NCBI GenBank assembly: GCA_027627225.1 | Contig: CM051028.1 | Location: 24,796,364 to 24,860,363, forward strand | Direction: 5' to 3' | Length of the DNA: 64,000 nt | Origin: Congeria kusceri | Lineage: Eukaryota > Mollusca > Bivalvia > Myida > Dreissenidae | In this document: one piece after another, positions 1 through 11,850 of the stretch | Position numbering within the stretch: the first letter of the stretch is position 1 | Layout: each line of letters opens with the position of its first letter | Made by a program: the position numbers and the translations under genes | Notes under the pieces: generated by a model | What the model was told of the DNA's origin: nothing | The model's input: the letters and a program-made list of their open reading frames with translations, nothing else | Database searches by the model: none

Positions 1-716
1 GCAGTATGTAAATATTTAATATTTGAAATTGCATCTTTATTTGTAGTATGCTGCATATAATATTGTGTAAGCAATGTTTGCAACACATTCTTAAAAATAC
101 ATACAATTTTATTTGTTTGGATCCTCCTTCTTTCGGTAAAAGATGCTGTAGATACGATGAGGGTTTGATCTCAATGCCAATCGTGATGTTGAGGAAATAT
201 TCACTTTATCTCCAATTCCTGTAGGCCTAGTCCTTCTATAAAACCTTAATATATTGCTATGTTTGCCTTTGATCCCTATGTTAATGGAATACTATTTGGC
301 GAGACAAACTACTTGAATATTGTAAATATCTTTGCCGGAAGAATTGTAACGTTTTTAAAAAAATATTATTTTATCAATATTTTGTCGCGCACATTTCTAT
401 ATCATTTCTTTATCAGATATGAAGTATCCGTGTACTCTTCTATACATTTAAGAAAATACGTTTTGTCTAAGAGTTACACCGAAGTTTAGTCGTTTCTTTT
501 CTTGTTTGTTTGTTATTTCAAAAGAAACCCATATTTTGAATAATTTGGGAACCTGCTCGTCTTGATATGTTTCTCATCAATACGTCGAGAAATTGCGTGG
601 TTTATGCAGAAAAGGGAGTTTAATACAAACGTATGTCCAATTCTGAATTATTAAGATCATAATAGAGTAACACATATAAAATAAATAATTTTCCTAAAAC
701 ACTAGACACGTTCCTT
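1..716. other. no gene recognised
   Basis: AT-rich non-coding sequence. The longest open frame (76 codons at 259-489) has no recognisable domain and no splice-supported continuation. Confidence 0.5.
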
Positions 717-908
717 AGTCCTTGTCTGCTTTATCTTCCCATACTAGTATCGCATACGCAACTGACCACGTACATACTTCAGTCCTTGCCTGCTTTATCT
801 TCCCATACTAGTATCGCATACGCAACTGACCACGTACATACTTCAGTCCTTGTCTGCTTTATCTTCCCATACTAGTATCGCATACGCAACTGACCACGTA
901 CATACTTC
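717..908. repeat. 64-bp tandem repeat, three copies
   Basis: Copies start at 717, 781 and 845, each beginning AGTCCTTG. They are almost identical; copy 2 reads TTGCC where copies 1 and 3 read TTGTC. No open frame runs through them. Confidence 0.95.
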
Positions 909-2168
909 AAGGCACCTTTTCACAAACGATTAACTACATGATCAAGATCAGTCTTAGCTGATCTTGATCTAGCTCAAATGAGTGGATTCTCAAAATATTT
1001 AATTTTCGAAATAACTTTCTTTCTAGATCTAATAACCTGATTTGTTTAGGTTTTGGTTAAAATCTTATCAGATTGTAAATGTATGCCGAGAGGAGTTCAG
1101 AATTATGTATAATATACAGTATATTTACGAACAAATAAAATTGATCCAGATTTTTATTGAAAGCATTTTTTTTAGCCAGATCCTGAAATGTATGTCTCAT
1201 TTTGATATTGAACCCGAAAACAGGCTTACCCCGGTAACTTTTTTTGTGAACACGGGGCCAGGTCGGCTGTACAAGAATTAATAGACTTACCGGTAATCCC
1301 AAGTCAACAGAATTACGTCTATTGTTTGGGTTTTCACATTCACCGGTTAAAGTGCTTTGTTTGTCATAATATCATTTTACATGTTATGAATACGCACGCG
1401 TTTTGTTTATATTCCGCATAAACCGACTGAATTTGAAACCTCAAAGATTAGGGTTGAAACCACAAACGCGTAAACATCATAACTAATTACAAGGGCATAG
1501 CGAGAATAGCTGAACAATAACATTTTAATTTACAGTGAATTAACTGAGGCATTGTTAAGTACTATTGCCTTGTTTCTATAAACAGTTGACACAAGTATAT
1601 TATTTTGTTATAAAAACAGTGGTCATCAAGAACACTTTCGCGGGCGCGGGAAAATTATTATTAGCAGTTCAAAATGGATTTTAAATAACTATACAAGACA
1701 AACAGTCATGAGCATGCATTGACAAACGTTGCGTTGCGTAGCGAATTTTCATTGAAGTGTGCTATTGTGTAGGTGTGAGCTCGAATCCTACTCGAAGCTC
1801 GTGTCCACAAAGTGATGTTAGTCTTTAAATGTATGTTTTTTCTTAAAGATTCCATCAATATATTGTTACTACATGAATGATATATTGGGAAAATAGGAAA
1901 TTAACATGTTGTATTATGTGTATAATTATGCACAATGCCGTCTATACGCCCCTTGAAAACTAATATTCTCGAAAACTGTGGCAATAATTTGGGCGCATTA
2001 CTCGTATAATAACACGTTCATGTTGTATCTGTTTTGTATCATGCGAAGCATTAACCAAACAAATGATGCTGTATTCTGATGATTAGATTTGTTTATACGT
2101 CCTGTTCCATTGTCAGCATCGTTTATCCACGTAACATAACGTAAATCCCCGATACAGGAGGGAGAGAG
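909..2168. other. no gene recognised
   Basis: Non-coding. Two overlapping short open frames near 1042-1302 on opposite strands show no domain. Near 1775 there is a GAGCTCGAATCCT string like a Pol III B box, but no A box is evident. Confidence 0.5.
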
Positions 2169-2537
2169 CATTCTTTTATTTATCTGTTGCAGTTAGCCAC
2201 TGCGGATGTGCATAGTTATGCATTCTTGTATTTATCTGTTGCAGTTAGCCACTGCGGATGTGCATAGTTATGCATTCTTGTATTTATCTGTTGCAGTTAG
2301 CCACTGCGGATGTGCATAGTTATGCATTCTTGTATTTATCTGTTGCAGTTAGCCACTGCGGATGTGCATAGTTATGCATTCTTGTATTTATCTGTTGCAG
2401 TTAGCCACTGCGGATGTGCATAGTTATGCATTCTTGTATTTATCTGTTGCAGTTAGCCACTGCGGATGTGCATAGTTATGCATTCTTGCATTTATCTGTT
2501 GCAGTTAGCCACTGCGGATGTGCATAGTTATGCATTC
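2169..2537. repeat. 52-bp minisatellite, seven copies
   Basis: Seven nearly identical 52-bp units start at 2169, 2221, 2273, 2325, 2377, 2429 and 2481, each with the core CAGTTAGCCACTGCGGATG. A partial eighth unit begins at 2533. Units differ at one or two positions only, such as CTTGTATT and CTTGCATT, so the array is young or homogenised. Confidence 0.95.
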
Positions 2538-3940
2538 TTATGACATAATTCTCTTACAAATTATACTCGTAACATGCTGTATGTCAATGAATGCGTTATT
2601 CTACGTTGTTTATTGTATGCAACTATTTTATATATGAAGGTTGCATGATATTATTTATCAGTGGCAGATACGAAAGGAAAATAAAATGCCCTTTGGTAAG
2701 GGCTGGACATTTGTATCTCTCGGATCAAAGCAAAATGTTTATTTTTAATCAGTATGATGCGCGTATAAATACCAACATTGTAATGCAGAAAAGATATTTC
2801 AAAACAACGCTAAAATGTTATCACACATACGCTATGAACAGCTACTGTGTAGTTATTTAATACTAGACGTTACTGGCATTGTGCCCAAGGACATTAGTAC
2901 TCATATTTGAATCTTTCCTTCAGCCCCGAACATGTTATTTTAATATACCAGAATACGCTCGTTACATAACTAATTTCGTTTTGTTTGTAAGCATTTAACA
3001 ATATTCCATCGTTTTATTATATTTGAAGTAGCGAAGAACACAATAGTATTGGTTGCTAGTAGCAATGATACCATAACATGAAATACATTTACAAGTAAGT
3101 CCTCCAACAAATGAAGTACACATATAGTGTTTAACTTATTGCGAGTCACTGACCCCAACAGTCTTTATAACGCTCTCCTGCGACTGAACTCCTTATGCGG
3201 TAACATACGGGCATTCGCTAAAAACCACAATGTGTCGCTTTAAACTGCATTTTGATATGCTGTTGCTGAAATTTAAGGCGTTTGATAGGTTCAAAACATT
3301 GCCTTGAAAACTCCGTCAAGTGCACGTCGTGCGATAGTCTACAAAGACAATATCGTTCAAGGTCTATCGAATACTATTGTCACTAAAAACTCACTCTGTC
3401 AGAGAAATGTTACACGTGTCATAAATTTTCATTGTAAGATTTAAAATGTTGACTACTTGAATTTCAAAGTAATCTGTAACATGCTTTAATAACAACAAGA
3501 TTGATTATAAGCATTAAACACGAATGAATAAATGAATGAATGAATGAATGAAAAAAAAACACGAATAAACGAAGAATGAATATGTTGTCTGAACAAACGT
3601 TTGAACGAACGAAAAATAACCAATCTAGCGAAAAATAACGGAAATGTATGAATAAAATACGGCTGAAATAATATAATTAATTATTTTAATATTAAATCGA
3701 AGATCTTATATTAAATCTATAACTTATTATAAAAAATGTAAGGTACGCAATCAAGATTTTTCTGAATATTACCACACGTTTCGAAATAATAACAAAATAT
3801 CTTCGAGATTTTCCCCAAAATGTTGCTTTTAGTTGTTTGTTAGACAAATGCGCATTTTCCCTAAAATAATGCGTCTTTATTTCCTGTTGATTGGTATAAA
3901 AACACAGATTTTATATCTTTTAAGTTTTGCATTAGATTTC
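2538..3940. other. no gene recognised; short (GAAT)n tract
   Basis: Non-coding AT-rich sequence with a GAAT/AATG microsatellite at about 3521-3552 and related degenerate repeats to about 3620. No exon with a conserved domain was seen on either strand. Confidence 0.5.
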
Positions 3941-5037
3941 TTTTATGAAATTCGGTTATGAGTTTGTTTGATAAACCACTTAAACAATCTCAGATGCACA
4001 GAACGATATACATGTAAGTCACTAGCCAGGAAGGAAATTGCAGCAAACATTTCACATATGTATTGCCGTACGAAAATAAACAAATGTTCTTAAACAGTTA
4101 AAAATAAAATCCTTTTTTTTTCTCACAGAACTGTTAAGCGGTTTTCAATATGGCTTTAAATTTCGTGTGATTCAAGGAAGAAAATACAGAATTAAAATGT
4201 AGTCAACACCGAATATATATATAACGAAATACGTAGAACATATAAGATCGATTCACCTTCGCCTTATATAAACGAATACATATTTCTGATGTCAAGTAAA
4301 AATGCTAAAACACTTCAAAATACTGCAAAATGTTTGGTAGAAGCTTTTAAATGAAGATTTGAATAAAAAACCTACAACAACAACATTCGTTTAGCTGCTC
4401 CATAAATAAGTATGTGTTGATAAGAATGTTTTATTACACAATTACACTGTCAATCTATATCACCTATTTAGTTTGACAAGGGCCAATCTGCACATTTTAC
4501 ACATGTTAGATTAGCCCTTGCAGTCCTAAGATGGCGAATTATGTTTCATTGATTTCCGTACGTTTCATTTTATTTGTATGGTCCTTTGAATGCTTTATTG
4601 TCTTTACCATATTGTTTTATCTATATATGTAAATGACCAAAGGGAAAATGCCTACTTGCCTTTGAACTTTGAATCCAAAATGAACAAATCATGTAGAGCT
4701 AGCAGGTTTTTATTAAGATTAACTACTCTGTTAATTGATTCCCTCATCTGGCAGTGAAGTTATCGTATATGGCTGCCACTTAGGTTTTGTGCCTGTTGCA
4801 AACATCGGCGTACACATAATAGTTATGACATGTTTATAGATATTGATGGACAAAACTTGTTGTCGACACAATACAATACAATGCAATGCAATACCAGTGA
4901 TGCATATACCCGTTGAACGAAGTTACGATTAAGAAAGCACTTCAATACAAAAGAGTGTGCTGAGAATACATTTGACTGGTGTATGCATCTCTACACATTA
5001 ATTGTCATTGTGACGTCAGTGGTTGATGCATCCCTTT

Positions 5038-5396
5038 CAGGGGCGTAGCTTAGGTTCAAAAGATGTATAGGCACAATAGGCGGGATCTACAAAATGACAC
5101 TGCAAGCGATAATTTGGGCCAGGAGTGTTTTTCGTATGTGGCTACAAACTACAACTTCGGCTAAACCCCGATTCTACAAAGTAAATTGTAAAATAAGCGT
5201 GTATTTCATGAAATTTATTTCATTTTGACGTAATCGACTCGTTAAATACTGAAGTATCAACACAACCAAGAAAGATCCCCTCACCCCCAACCCACTCTTA
5301 TTATTATTTTTTTTTTTTTTGGCATATTTAAATTTTTCATCTCTGAAAAAATGTATAGGCACGTGCCTTTAGTGCCTAAAGGAAGCTACGCCCCTG
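5038..5396. mobile_element. hAT-like MITE, 359 bp
   Basis: The element is bounded by inverted ends CAGGGGCGTAGCTT and AAGCTACGCCCCTG. Ends beginning CAGGGGCGTAGC are typical of hAT-superfamily non-autonomous elements; this assignment is from memory. It contains no transposase. It lies just downstream of the stop codon of PPP1R27 copy A, and the matching place beside copy B (about 19520) has no such insertion. A clean 8-bp target duplication could not be defined. Confidence 0.75.
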
Positions 5397-5404
5397 CCTT
5401 TCCA

Positions 5405-5575
5405 AACTTTTTACTATACCGTCACTGGGCTACGCATGTCTACACAGAAATTTGCACCATGACGTCACTGATATCTACTGAGTCAATAGTTTTGTGTCGT
5501 CACTTGCCTATGTATCTCTGTGTCGTCAATGGCTTATGCATATCTACCCAGTAATAGGCACTGTGACGTCACTGT
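5405..5575. repeat. degenerate tandem repeat with TGACGTCA cores at 3' end of PPP1R27 copy A
   Basis: Units of roughly 50-60 bp each carry a TGACGTCAC or TGTCGTCA core preceded by a CTACACAG/CTACCCAG string. Cores occur near 5460, 5493, 5521 and 5563. Another TGACGTCA near 5011 lies on the far side of the hAT-like insertion. The last unit overlaps the final codons of PPP1R27 copy A. The equivalent array beside copy B is at about 19545-19665. Confidence 0.6.
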
Positions 5576-8500
5576 CCAACTCGTCCTCTGATTGGTTGTT
5601 GCTATCTGGCTGAATGTCACTAAGCATTACACGTATTGTTTCCATGTCTGAAGAATCCACGAGATCTAATGGCCGCTCACCTTCTTCTGTTAGTATGTTC
5701 TTGTCTGCACCGCTCTCTAACAGAAATCTGGAATATAGATCTACAATGTAATAGGCCTCTCATACGGTGGCATAGACGTGACATGTGAGAAAAAATAATT
5801 TATCAAGTGGCCATGACTAAGTATCTTGTGGCCACGAGTTATTAAGTCGTGGCCACAAGTTAATAAATCGTGGCCACGAGTTAAATCGGGTTTAATGCAT
5901 GTGCGTAAAATGTCGTCTCGGATCAGACTGTGCAGTCCGCACAGGTTATTCCTAGGAAGTCACATCTAAACAAAAATCCACTGTAGGCAGAAAGTGTCGT
6001 CCTGGATTAGCCTGTGCAGTCCGCGCGTGCTAATCCGGGACGACACTTTACGCACATGCATTAGGCCCGAATAGACAGAGAAGTGAGCGCAATAAATTTT
6101 CTTATTGTGACGGTTGGCGTAATTGGAGATGTAGGTTACACTGCAACGACAACAATAATAATCTTAGATTGGAAATTATTGTATGCATTACGTGTACGAG
6201 TAATAATATATGTTGAACACTGTCGACTGCTTTAGGTCAAACTGATTATGATTTTGTGCAATACAACTCGATACACATGCAATAGTATTAAAATGGTTAA
6301 AGCAATAACCATGTGTCTATTCTTCGCTTTTCTACTTATTTGGTTTTAAGATCATTTTTCAAACTACTCACTGTACAATATCCGCATGTCCCTCCGCGCA
6401 CGCAGCGTGTAAGGGCGTCCAGGAATCCTCGTCCTGCTTGTTGATGTCCGCCCCATGGGCAACCAGGAGTCTCACCGCGGCCTCGTTCCCGTCTAAGACC
6501 GCCTGATGCAGCGGTGTCAAGCCTATAAACCCAGATAAAACATCATTACAAACGTTAAACATTATAATATAATTATATTATATTTTATTCTGCACGAGCA
6601 TTGTTCGCCTTCACGTAATAGCCTGCTGCAACGGGATCAGACCCGAAGAACTAGATTTCACAAATTGATACATATATGGTTATTATCTGATAATGAGTAT
6701 TATAATGTCTTCTTTGACATTCATGATAGCCTAATGTAACGAAATCTTACATAATAATACATTAAAAAACCTTAAGACATACACGGAAAGCCTTTAGTCT
6801 GTGTTTGGACGGATTCGTAGCCTAATTTAACTTTATGAATGTCAACCTCCGACAGTCAAATGCAACTGAGTCAAATCGATGGAACCAAACTACACAATTT
6901 AACAGAAATCCACCCAGTAGCCGATGAGAGTCTAAGTATGGCTTAATGTCCATCGAAGATAGTCTTATTCAATGTAATGGTGTGTTCGACTAATCTCACT
7001 GATACAGTTTAGTTCATGCTTTATTTTTATAGCAAAAACGCCTCAAATCAGCTTCACTTTAGTTTAAACCTATTTATTTTAGCTATTTATTTTAGCTCGA
7101 TTGGATCGAAAGCCTTAGGCTTATTGAGACACTCTCGAGTCCGTTTCCTGGGTAGAACCAGTACTTGGTGTCTTTGGGGGAGATCTCAAGAACGCTCCCA
7201 GAGTGGGGATCGAACCCGGGACCTCCCGATCGCTAGGCGGACACCATATCCACTACGCCACCACGACCTCAAGTTCAGCTTCACTTTCTCCGAGGACAGT
7301 TTAGTGCAATAATAAAAACCCCAAATTTAATAGTCACTAAGAATGCCAAAAACTCCACGTATTTAGATATCGACACGTTAAAGAATGAAAAATACATCGC
7401 ATCTTCTACATCAGACACCAATCTCAATGGCATAAATATGTCCTTCATTCTCATATTTCAACTCACATAGTCTACTTTACCTGTAATAATGGCTATATTA
7501 TATGACTGAAATTCTTTATATCCATTATGACACCCAAACCTTGGATTTCTTTCTCTATACTTATCAACAATATTAAACTATAGCTATATAACTAGTGTTC
7601 TGTCTTAATAATAATTATAATAATTCATGAATGTCTCATCCATATATGTCACACAAAATAGATACTAAGTAAAACACACGTTACATATATAGGCGCTGTT
7701 GGAAAGCTTCACTCTAAATAGAGGTATAAGAGACTGAATTCATGTGGTAAAAACTTACGTATCTAAATACTGCATCAATGACTAATGTTTACATGTCAAC
7801 AGAGGCCACAGTGAATGCAGAAGTTGTATTTTAAATGTTTATTGTTATTGTAATTACATTCTAATATGAAAAATAATTTAAAGTATGACAGTTATTGCAT
7901 ATTCTATAATAAGTATAAATAAAAATTTGATTTTAAATAAAGTGTCCATTGTAATTATGTGTGCTTATTTTTAAGATATACCTTCTTCATATCATAAGCA
8001 CATTAAGTACCTTTAAAATTAGATAGGAGTGTACAATATTCGTCAACATTGCCTAGAAATTAGATTTGTTTACCTTATAGATAACACTATTTCCCATTGA
8101 AAGCTTGTGCCTTGTGGTTTCGTCACCATCAATATCGTATGAGAAATATCTTCGTTAACCATTTGCCTTTGTCATCAATATGGTATTATATGTTCTTAAT
8201 TCAATTCCATATGTAACGGAGTAACATTGTAATGGAGGAAATGGCTTATGGAAACACATAAATGTGATATACAGTAGATCCGTTTCCTTTTTAAACCTCC
8301 CTAAATAACAAGACGTCCAAAGATGTATAACCAAAACAAAATTACTAGAAATATCTATTAATCTGTAAGCCTTTTGTGTAGCAACTTTGTTTTTTTCCCA
8401 GTTCGTTAATGAAATTTCTTTTAAATGTGTTTGTCAATCCACTTTTCCCTACTGTCCTAGCATTTTGAATTAGTAAAGTATGAAATGTTAAGAGGTTAAT

Positions 8501-9180
8501 ATATTAATAAGAAGTAAATGCCAAATAACCGTTGGTCCCGGTTCATCTAAGTTGACAAACATATTTAGGAGGTGTCGAGTATTTGTCTGTGTAAATTTAA
8601 ACTTCGGTTTATTAGCGAAAAATATCTCCTTTGTGAATAGGAATGTTGTTGATGCCAATGCTGTCGCATAAAGATAAAATATGTATCATTATGGAGATGT
8701 CATACAATTATATATACGATTTTGGCAAGACATAGAGTAAAAATCTAGCATATTAGAAATGAATATATTTATTATAAAGGCAACATACTGAAGTATGAAA
8801 ACATGTATTTACTCTTTATTGTCTCGAACATATTCAACATACATTTATCCACCTTACCAGTTAAATGGGAAGTATACATTCATTTAAGATTGGTTCTAAA
8901 ATCTAAATATATATTTAATGGTTTTCATTTCTATGCTTTAGAAGTATTATATCAGATATACAATCACACTAATTAGTTTCAAGAACATCCCGAACGTACC
9001 TGCATCATTTATCCCGCTAATGTCCACCTGTAGACTGGCTCGTCGTAGCATGAGACCCAGGGCGTTAACGTCATTCTCTTTGATATTGTCCAGAAACACC
9101 AGCTCATCAGAGAAGCGTACACCTTTGGCCTTCTTGCCTTCGGGGTTCTGTTTGGCATACAAACTCGCCCTTCGACTCAT
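5544..9180 (-). CDS. PPP1R27: PPP1R27-like protein phosphatase 1 regulatory ankyrin protein, copy A
   Basis: Three exons on the minus strand: 9180-9000, 6522-6372 and 5727-5544 (stop TAG at 5546-5544). They total 516 nt and encode 171 residues. Donors are GTACGT (exon 1) and GTGAGT (exon 2); acceptors end TATAG and TCCAG. Both junctions split codons that rejoin in frame (G+GC gives Gly61, CA+A gives Gln111). The start is the first ATG of the exon 1 frame and is shared with copy B. Residues 19-23 (KGVRF) match the RVxF motif that docks on protein phosphatase 1. The following FSDELVFLDNIKEND segment aligns with vertebrate PPP1R27. Two ankyrin repeats follow (about 62-94 and 95-127, with TPLHQA and TPLHAA cores), then an acidic tail. 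Human PPP1R27 is about 154 residues with the same order. A PP1-binding inhibitor role is known for the family and inferred here. Intron 1 (6523-8999) carries a SINE and intron 2 (5728-6371) a MITE. Confidence 0.88.
5886..6070. mobile_element. dreissenid-type MITE in intron 2 of PPP1R27 copy A
   Basis: The terminal inverted repeats read CGGGTTTAATGCATGTGCG on the left and CGCACATGCATTAGGCCCG on the right. Internal segments CTGTGCAGTCCGC and GTCGTCCTGGATTAGCCTG are partly palindromic. It belongs to the same family as the elements at 18632, 21590 and 47225. No coding capacity. I recognise the family as very abundant in Dreissena genomic sequence; that is memory, not a search result. Confidence 0.85.
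7085..7273 (-). mobile_element. tRNA-derived SINE, V-SINE-like (RUDI-like)
   Basis: Read on the minus strand, the head (about 7272-7196) has an A box TGGCGTAGTGG and a B box GGTTCGATCCC with tRNA-like spacing. The body contains TACTGGTTCTACCCAGGAAA and GTGTCTCAATAAGCC. It ends in GAGCTAAAATAAATA. The body looks like the conserved central domain of molluscan V-SINEs. The last 60 bp or so recur at 55712-55775. It lies in intron 1 of PPP1R27 copy A. Confidence 0.75.
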
Positions 9181-9853
9181 TGTTTCGTTTTGACCGGTAT
9201 TTTCACGTCGGCACTCAATAACACAATTAATCAACGCTTAGAAACAATTGACAGCTGTCCATGGTGTTGGAAGCCTCTGGTACATATCTCGTGAAATCCA
9301 CACGCTGTTGGAAATTTAAATACTAAAAGCTGATCTACAATGATCAATTAACACTATCTAAATATAATGAACAAAAAAGAAACTTACACCATCGAAATAT
9401 GTACACCTAAGATAAAAATTTATAGGCTGTTTTAGTTTGTATTTTACCTCTAAGGTTTTGTTTATTAGGGAAAACACAAAAATTATAAATATTTTGTTCA
9501 CAAGTAACTTACTCGCACTTAAGTCAATTTGCAGTATATTTAAGCAAAACAGCCATGGTAAAATGGTTTGCATGATATAACATAACTATATAATGAAAAA
9601 ATATAACAGTGTTAACCTTTCATATTAATTCCATATTAATTCCATATTATTTCCATATTAATTCCATATTAATTTCGTTTTAGTCATTAACCTTCATTTA
9701 CGCATGCTTGTGTTTAATCAACTTATTAATATTCTTAAGATAAAATCCAAGAAACCTTGTCGAATAATACGCACACATTCGCAAATAATCAATACACTCT
9801 CCGATAAATCCAGTCAAAACCTGAGGCAACACTTGTACTGTTTATGCCCAAGC

Positions 9854-9880
9854 GCCTTTTAACAACTGCGGCGTATTTCA
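9854..9880. repeat. single-copy ancestor of the block B minisatellite
   Basis: CCTTTTAACAACTGCGGCGT plus a few bases occurs once here. The sequence on both sides (9779-9853 and 9884-9960) matches the left and right borders of the 3.3-kb array at 23105-26411. Block A therefore keeps the unexpanded state. Confidence 0.85.
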
Positions 9881-11141
9881 AGATCCACGTGTTTTGGCAA
9901 TAGGCCCAATATTCAAGAAAACTCGAGCAATTTGTACCCAGCACAACAGCATCTGTTAAAATATGTTATAAACAAGATTCTCTACAAGATTCCTTTCAGT
10001 TACGCATAACACTTTTTTTTCATATCGATTAAACATGTTACTCCGTTTCTCATTAAGCGCGTCTACTGTAACTCACGCTTCATAATTACGACGAAGCTCT
10101 GAAACAAGCGTGTTTGATATACCCCATGTTATTTGACTTGACATTGTAATTAACACATGGTTGGGAATAAAACCGATACCAGTTAGGATGAAAACATCTT
10201 TCGTTCGATGTTTAATTTTAAAGTGATAACATTTATATTTCTTTAGTTTCTTTTGATTTAGGTAAACATTTTACAATATAACAATTTTAATGTTTTGTTT
10301 ATTATTAATCCAAAATTAAATATAAAGTACATGTAAATTTTCATTTAAATAGTACTTAAATTGTTAATATTCCGCATGCATATCAATGTAGAGCGTTGAC
10401 TAATTTTAAAAAGCCATGCTCCACAATGCATATTATTTATTTATACCACAAATGCTAATTTGTTCAAGCTGCTTTAAAACAACAATTCACCACAAAACAA
10501 AGAACTTCACTCTCCATGTAAAGTACTCCAAAATACAAGTTAATAAAATATAGCCCTAAACTATTTTGCAAATGTATTTGTCGCGTGCTTTTTTGCCGCA
10601 TAACTTCACACAGTATCATGGTGTACAAATACTATAATTATTCATCGTTGCCCCGCGTGAAACTTAAATCGGATGAAAATAATACTAATTTACTGTTTTC
10701 TTGATTTCTTAAACGCGTTAATATTTCAATAATTACCTGGAGCGACAGATATTAGTGTAATAAAATTAATAGCAAACAATACAAATTATATGTTTATTAG
10801 CTACCACTTTTTTACAAATACCATTTTAAACTTCTATTACATACTTGTGACATTGTTCATATGTTATTCAACGTTTAATAAAGAATTCATCACCAACATA
10901 TTATTTTAAACACGTCGTTAACCTTTGAAGGTGATCCTTGTAATTGTTTCAAACTCCTGCTTTAAAATATTCAGGTATTAAACAATGATTAGTTAACACA
11001 ATTCACCCGCGTTTGCAGTAGAGCTCTCCAACATCACGCACTAACATATGAAACGGGAAACATTTGATAGCCACTTGGGAGAAATCAATAAAACTTCTCT
11101 CCAATCGAGGAGCGAGTGAAGTTTGCTTCTTATCCTAATAC

Positions 11142-11583
11142 GAGTTATACTTTGATGAAAGAAATATTAGTGAAAAACTGTACATGTTGGTTAATAACCA
11201 CGCCCGCAAAACAGCTAAATACCTAGTCAATGCTATGCTGTCGAGGAGAAAAAATATATATACCTTGTGATTTTATATTGGTTTGTGCTTTTCTCTCTAT
11301 TTTTCTCACTGTATATTTGTAAATTATCTTTTTCATAACACTTGATCTTTGTATCAATTGTTTAGTATATATGAATATCGCGTTCTATTGATCAATTTAT
11401 ATTTGTAGGTGACTTATAGGCCCATGGGGCCGGGTGTTTGATTGCAAAATACTATCATAGTATTTTGCAATCAAACACCCGGCCCCATGGGCCTATAAGA
11501 CCTATAACATAATGTTATATACATTTTGCTGTTCCATGTAACACATGTCACTTTAATAAAGTATTTACTTACTTACTTACTTA
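11142..11583 (+). mobile_element. 5'-truncated non-LTR retrotransposon tail with target-site duplication
   Basis: This 442-bp insertion is flanked by the direct repeat CCTAATAC (11134-11141 and 11584-11591). It ends in AATAAA followed by (TTAC)n. The equivalent sites in block B (about 29270) and block C (about 32810) lack it, so it inserted into block A. Near its 5' end the plus strand reads a short basic stretch similar to the C-terminus of a LINE ORF2. It contains the perfect hairpin at 11413-11499. Confidence 0.75.
11413..11499. repeat. perfect 43-bp inverted repeat with 1-nt spacer
   Basis: The left arm at 11413-11455 begins CTTATAGGCCCATGGGGCCG. The right arm at 11457-11499 is its exact reverse complement, with a single C at 11456 as loop. 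It would form a near-cruciform hairpin. It lies inside the retrotransposon tail. Confidence 0.97.
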
Positions 11584-11850
11584 CCTAATACCTTTTATCT
11601 GAACGGCTACTCCGTGTCAATTATTTTCAGTTTTTATTTCATTACTTTAACCAATGCAAATGCACATTATTTCCGCCATATTTAAAAAAAGCTTTTGAAC
11701 TCGATACAATAACAAATTAATTATCCGTGTGTGTAAATATGTGCTTATCAATTCACGCCTGTTGACACAATTCTTTACTCAGTGTTTATTTTTTAAGTCT
11801 TAATCTGAAATAAACTAAACACAGACTTATGAAAAAGAACACTACCGGTA

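Noticed and set aside
6368..6562. A stand-alone small ankyrin protein (and its twin at 20480-20776)
   Set aside because: Each is a single internal exon of the PPP1R27 paralogues; the apparent extra N-terminal residues are intron.
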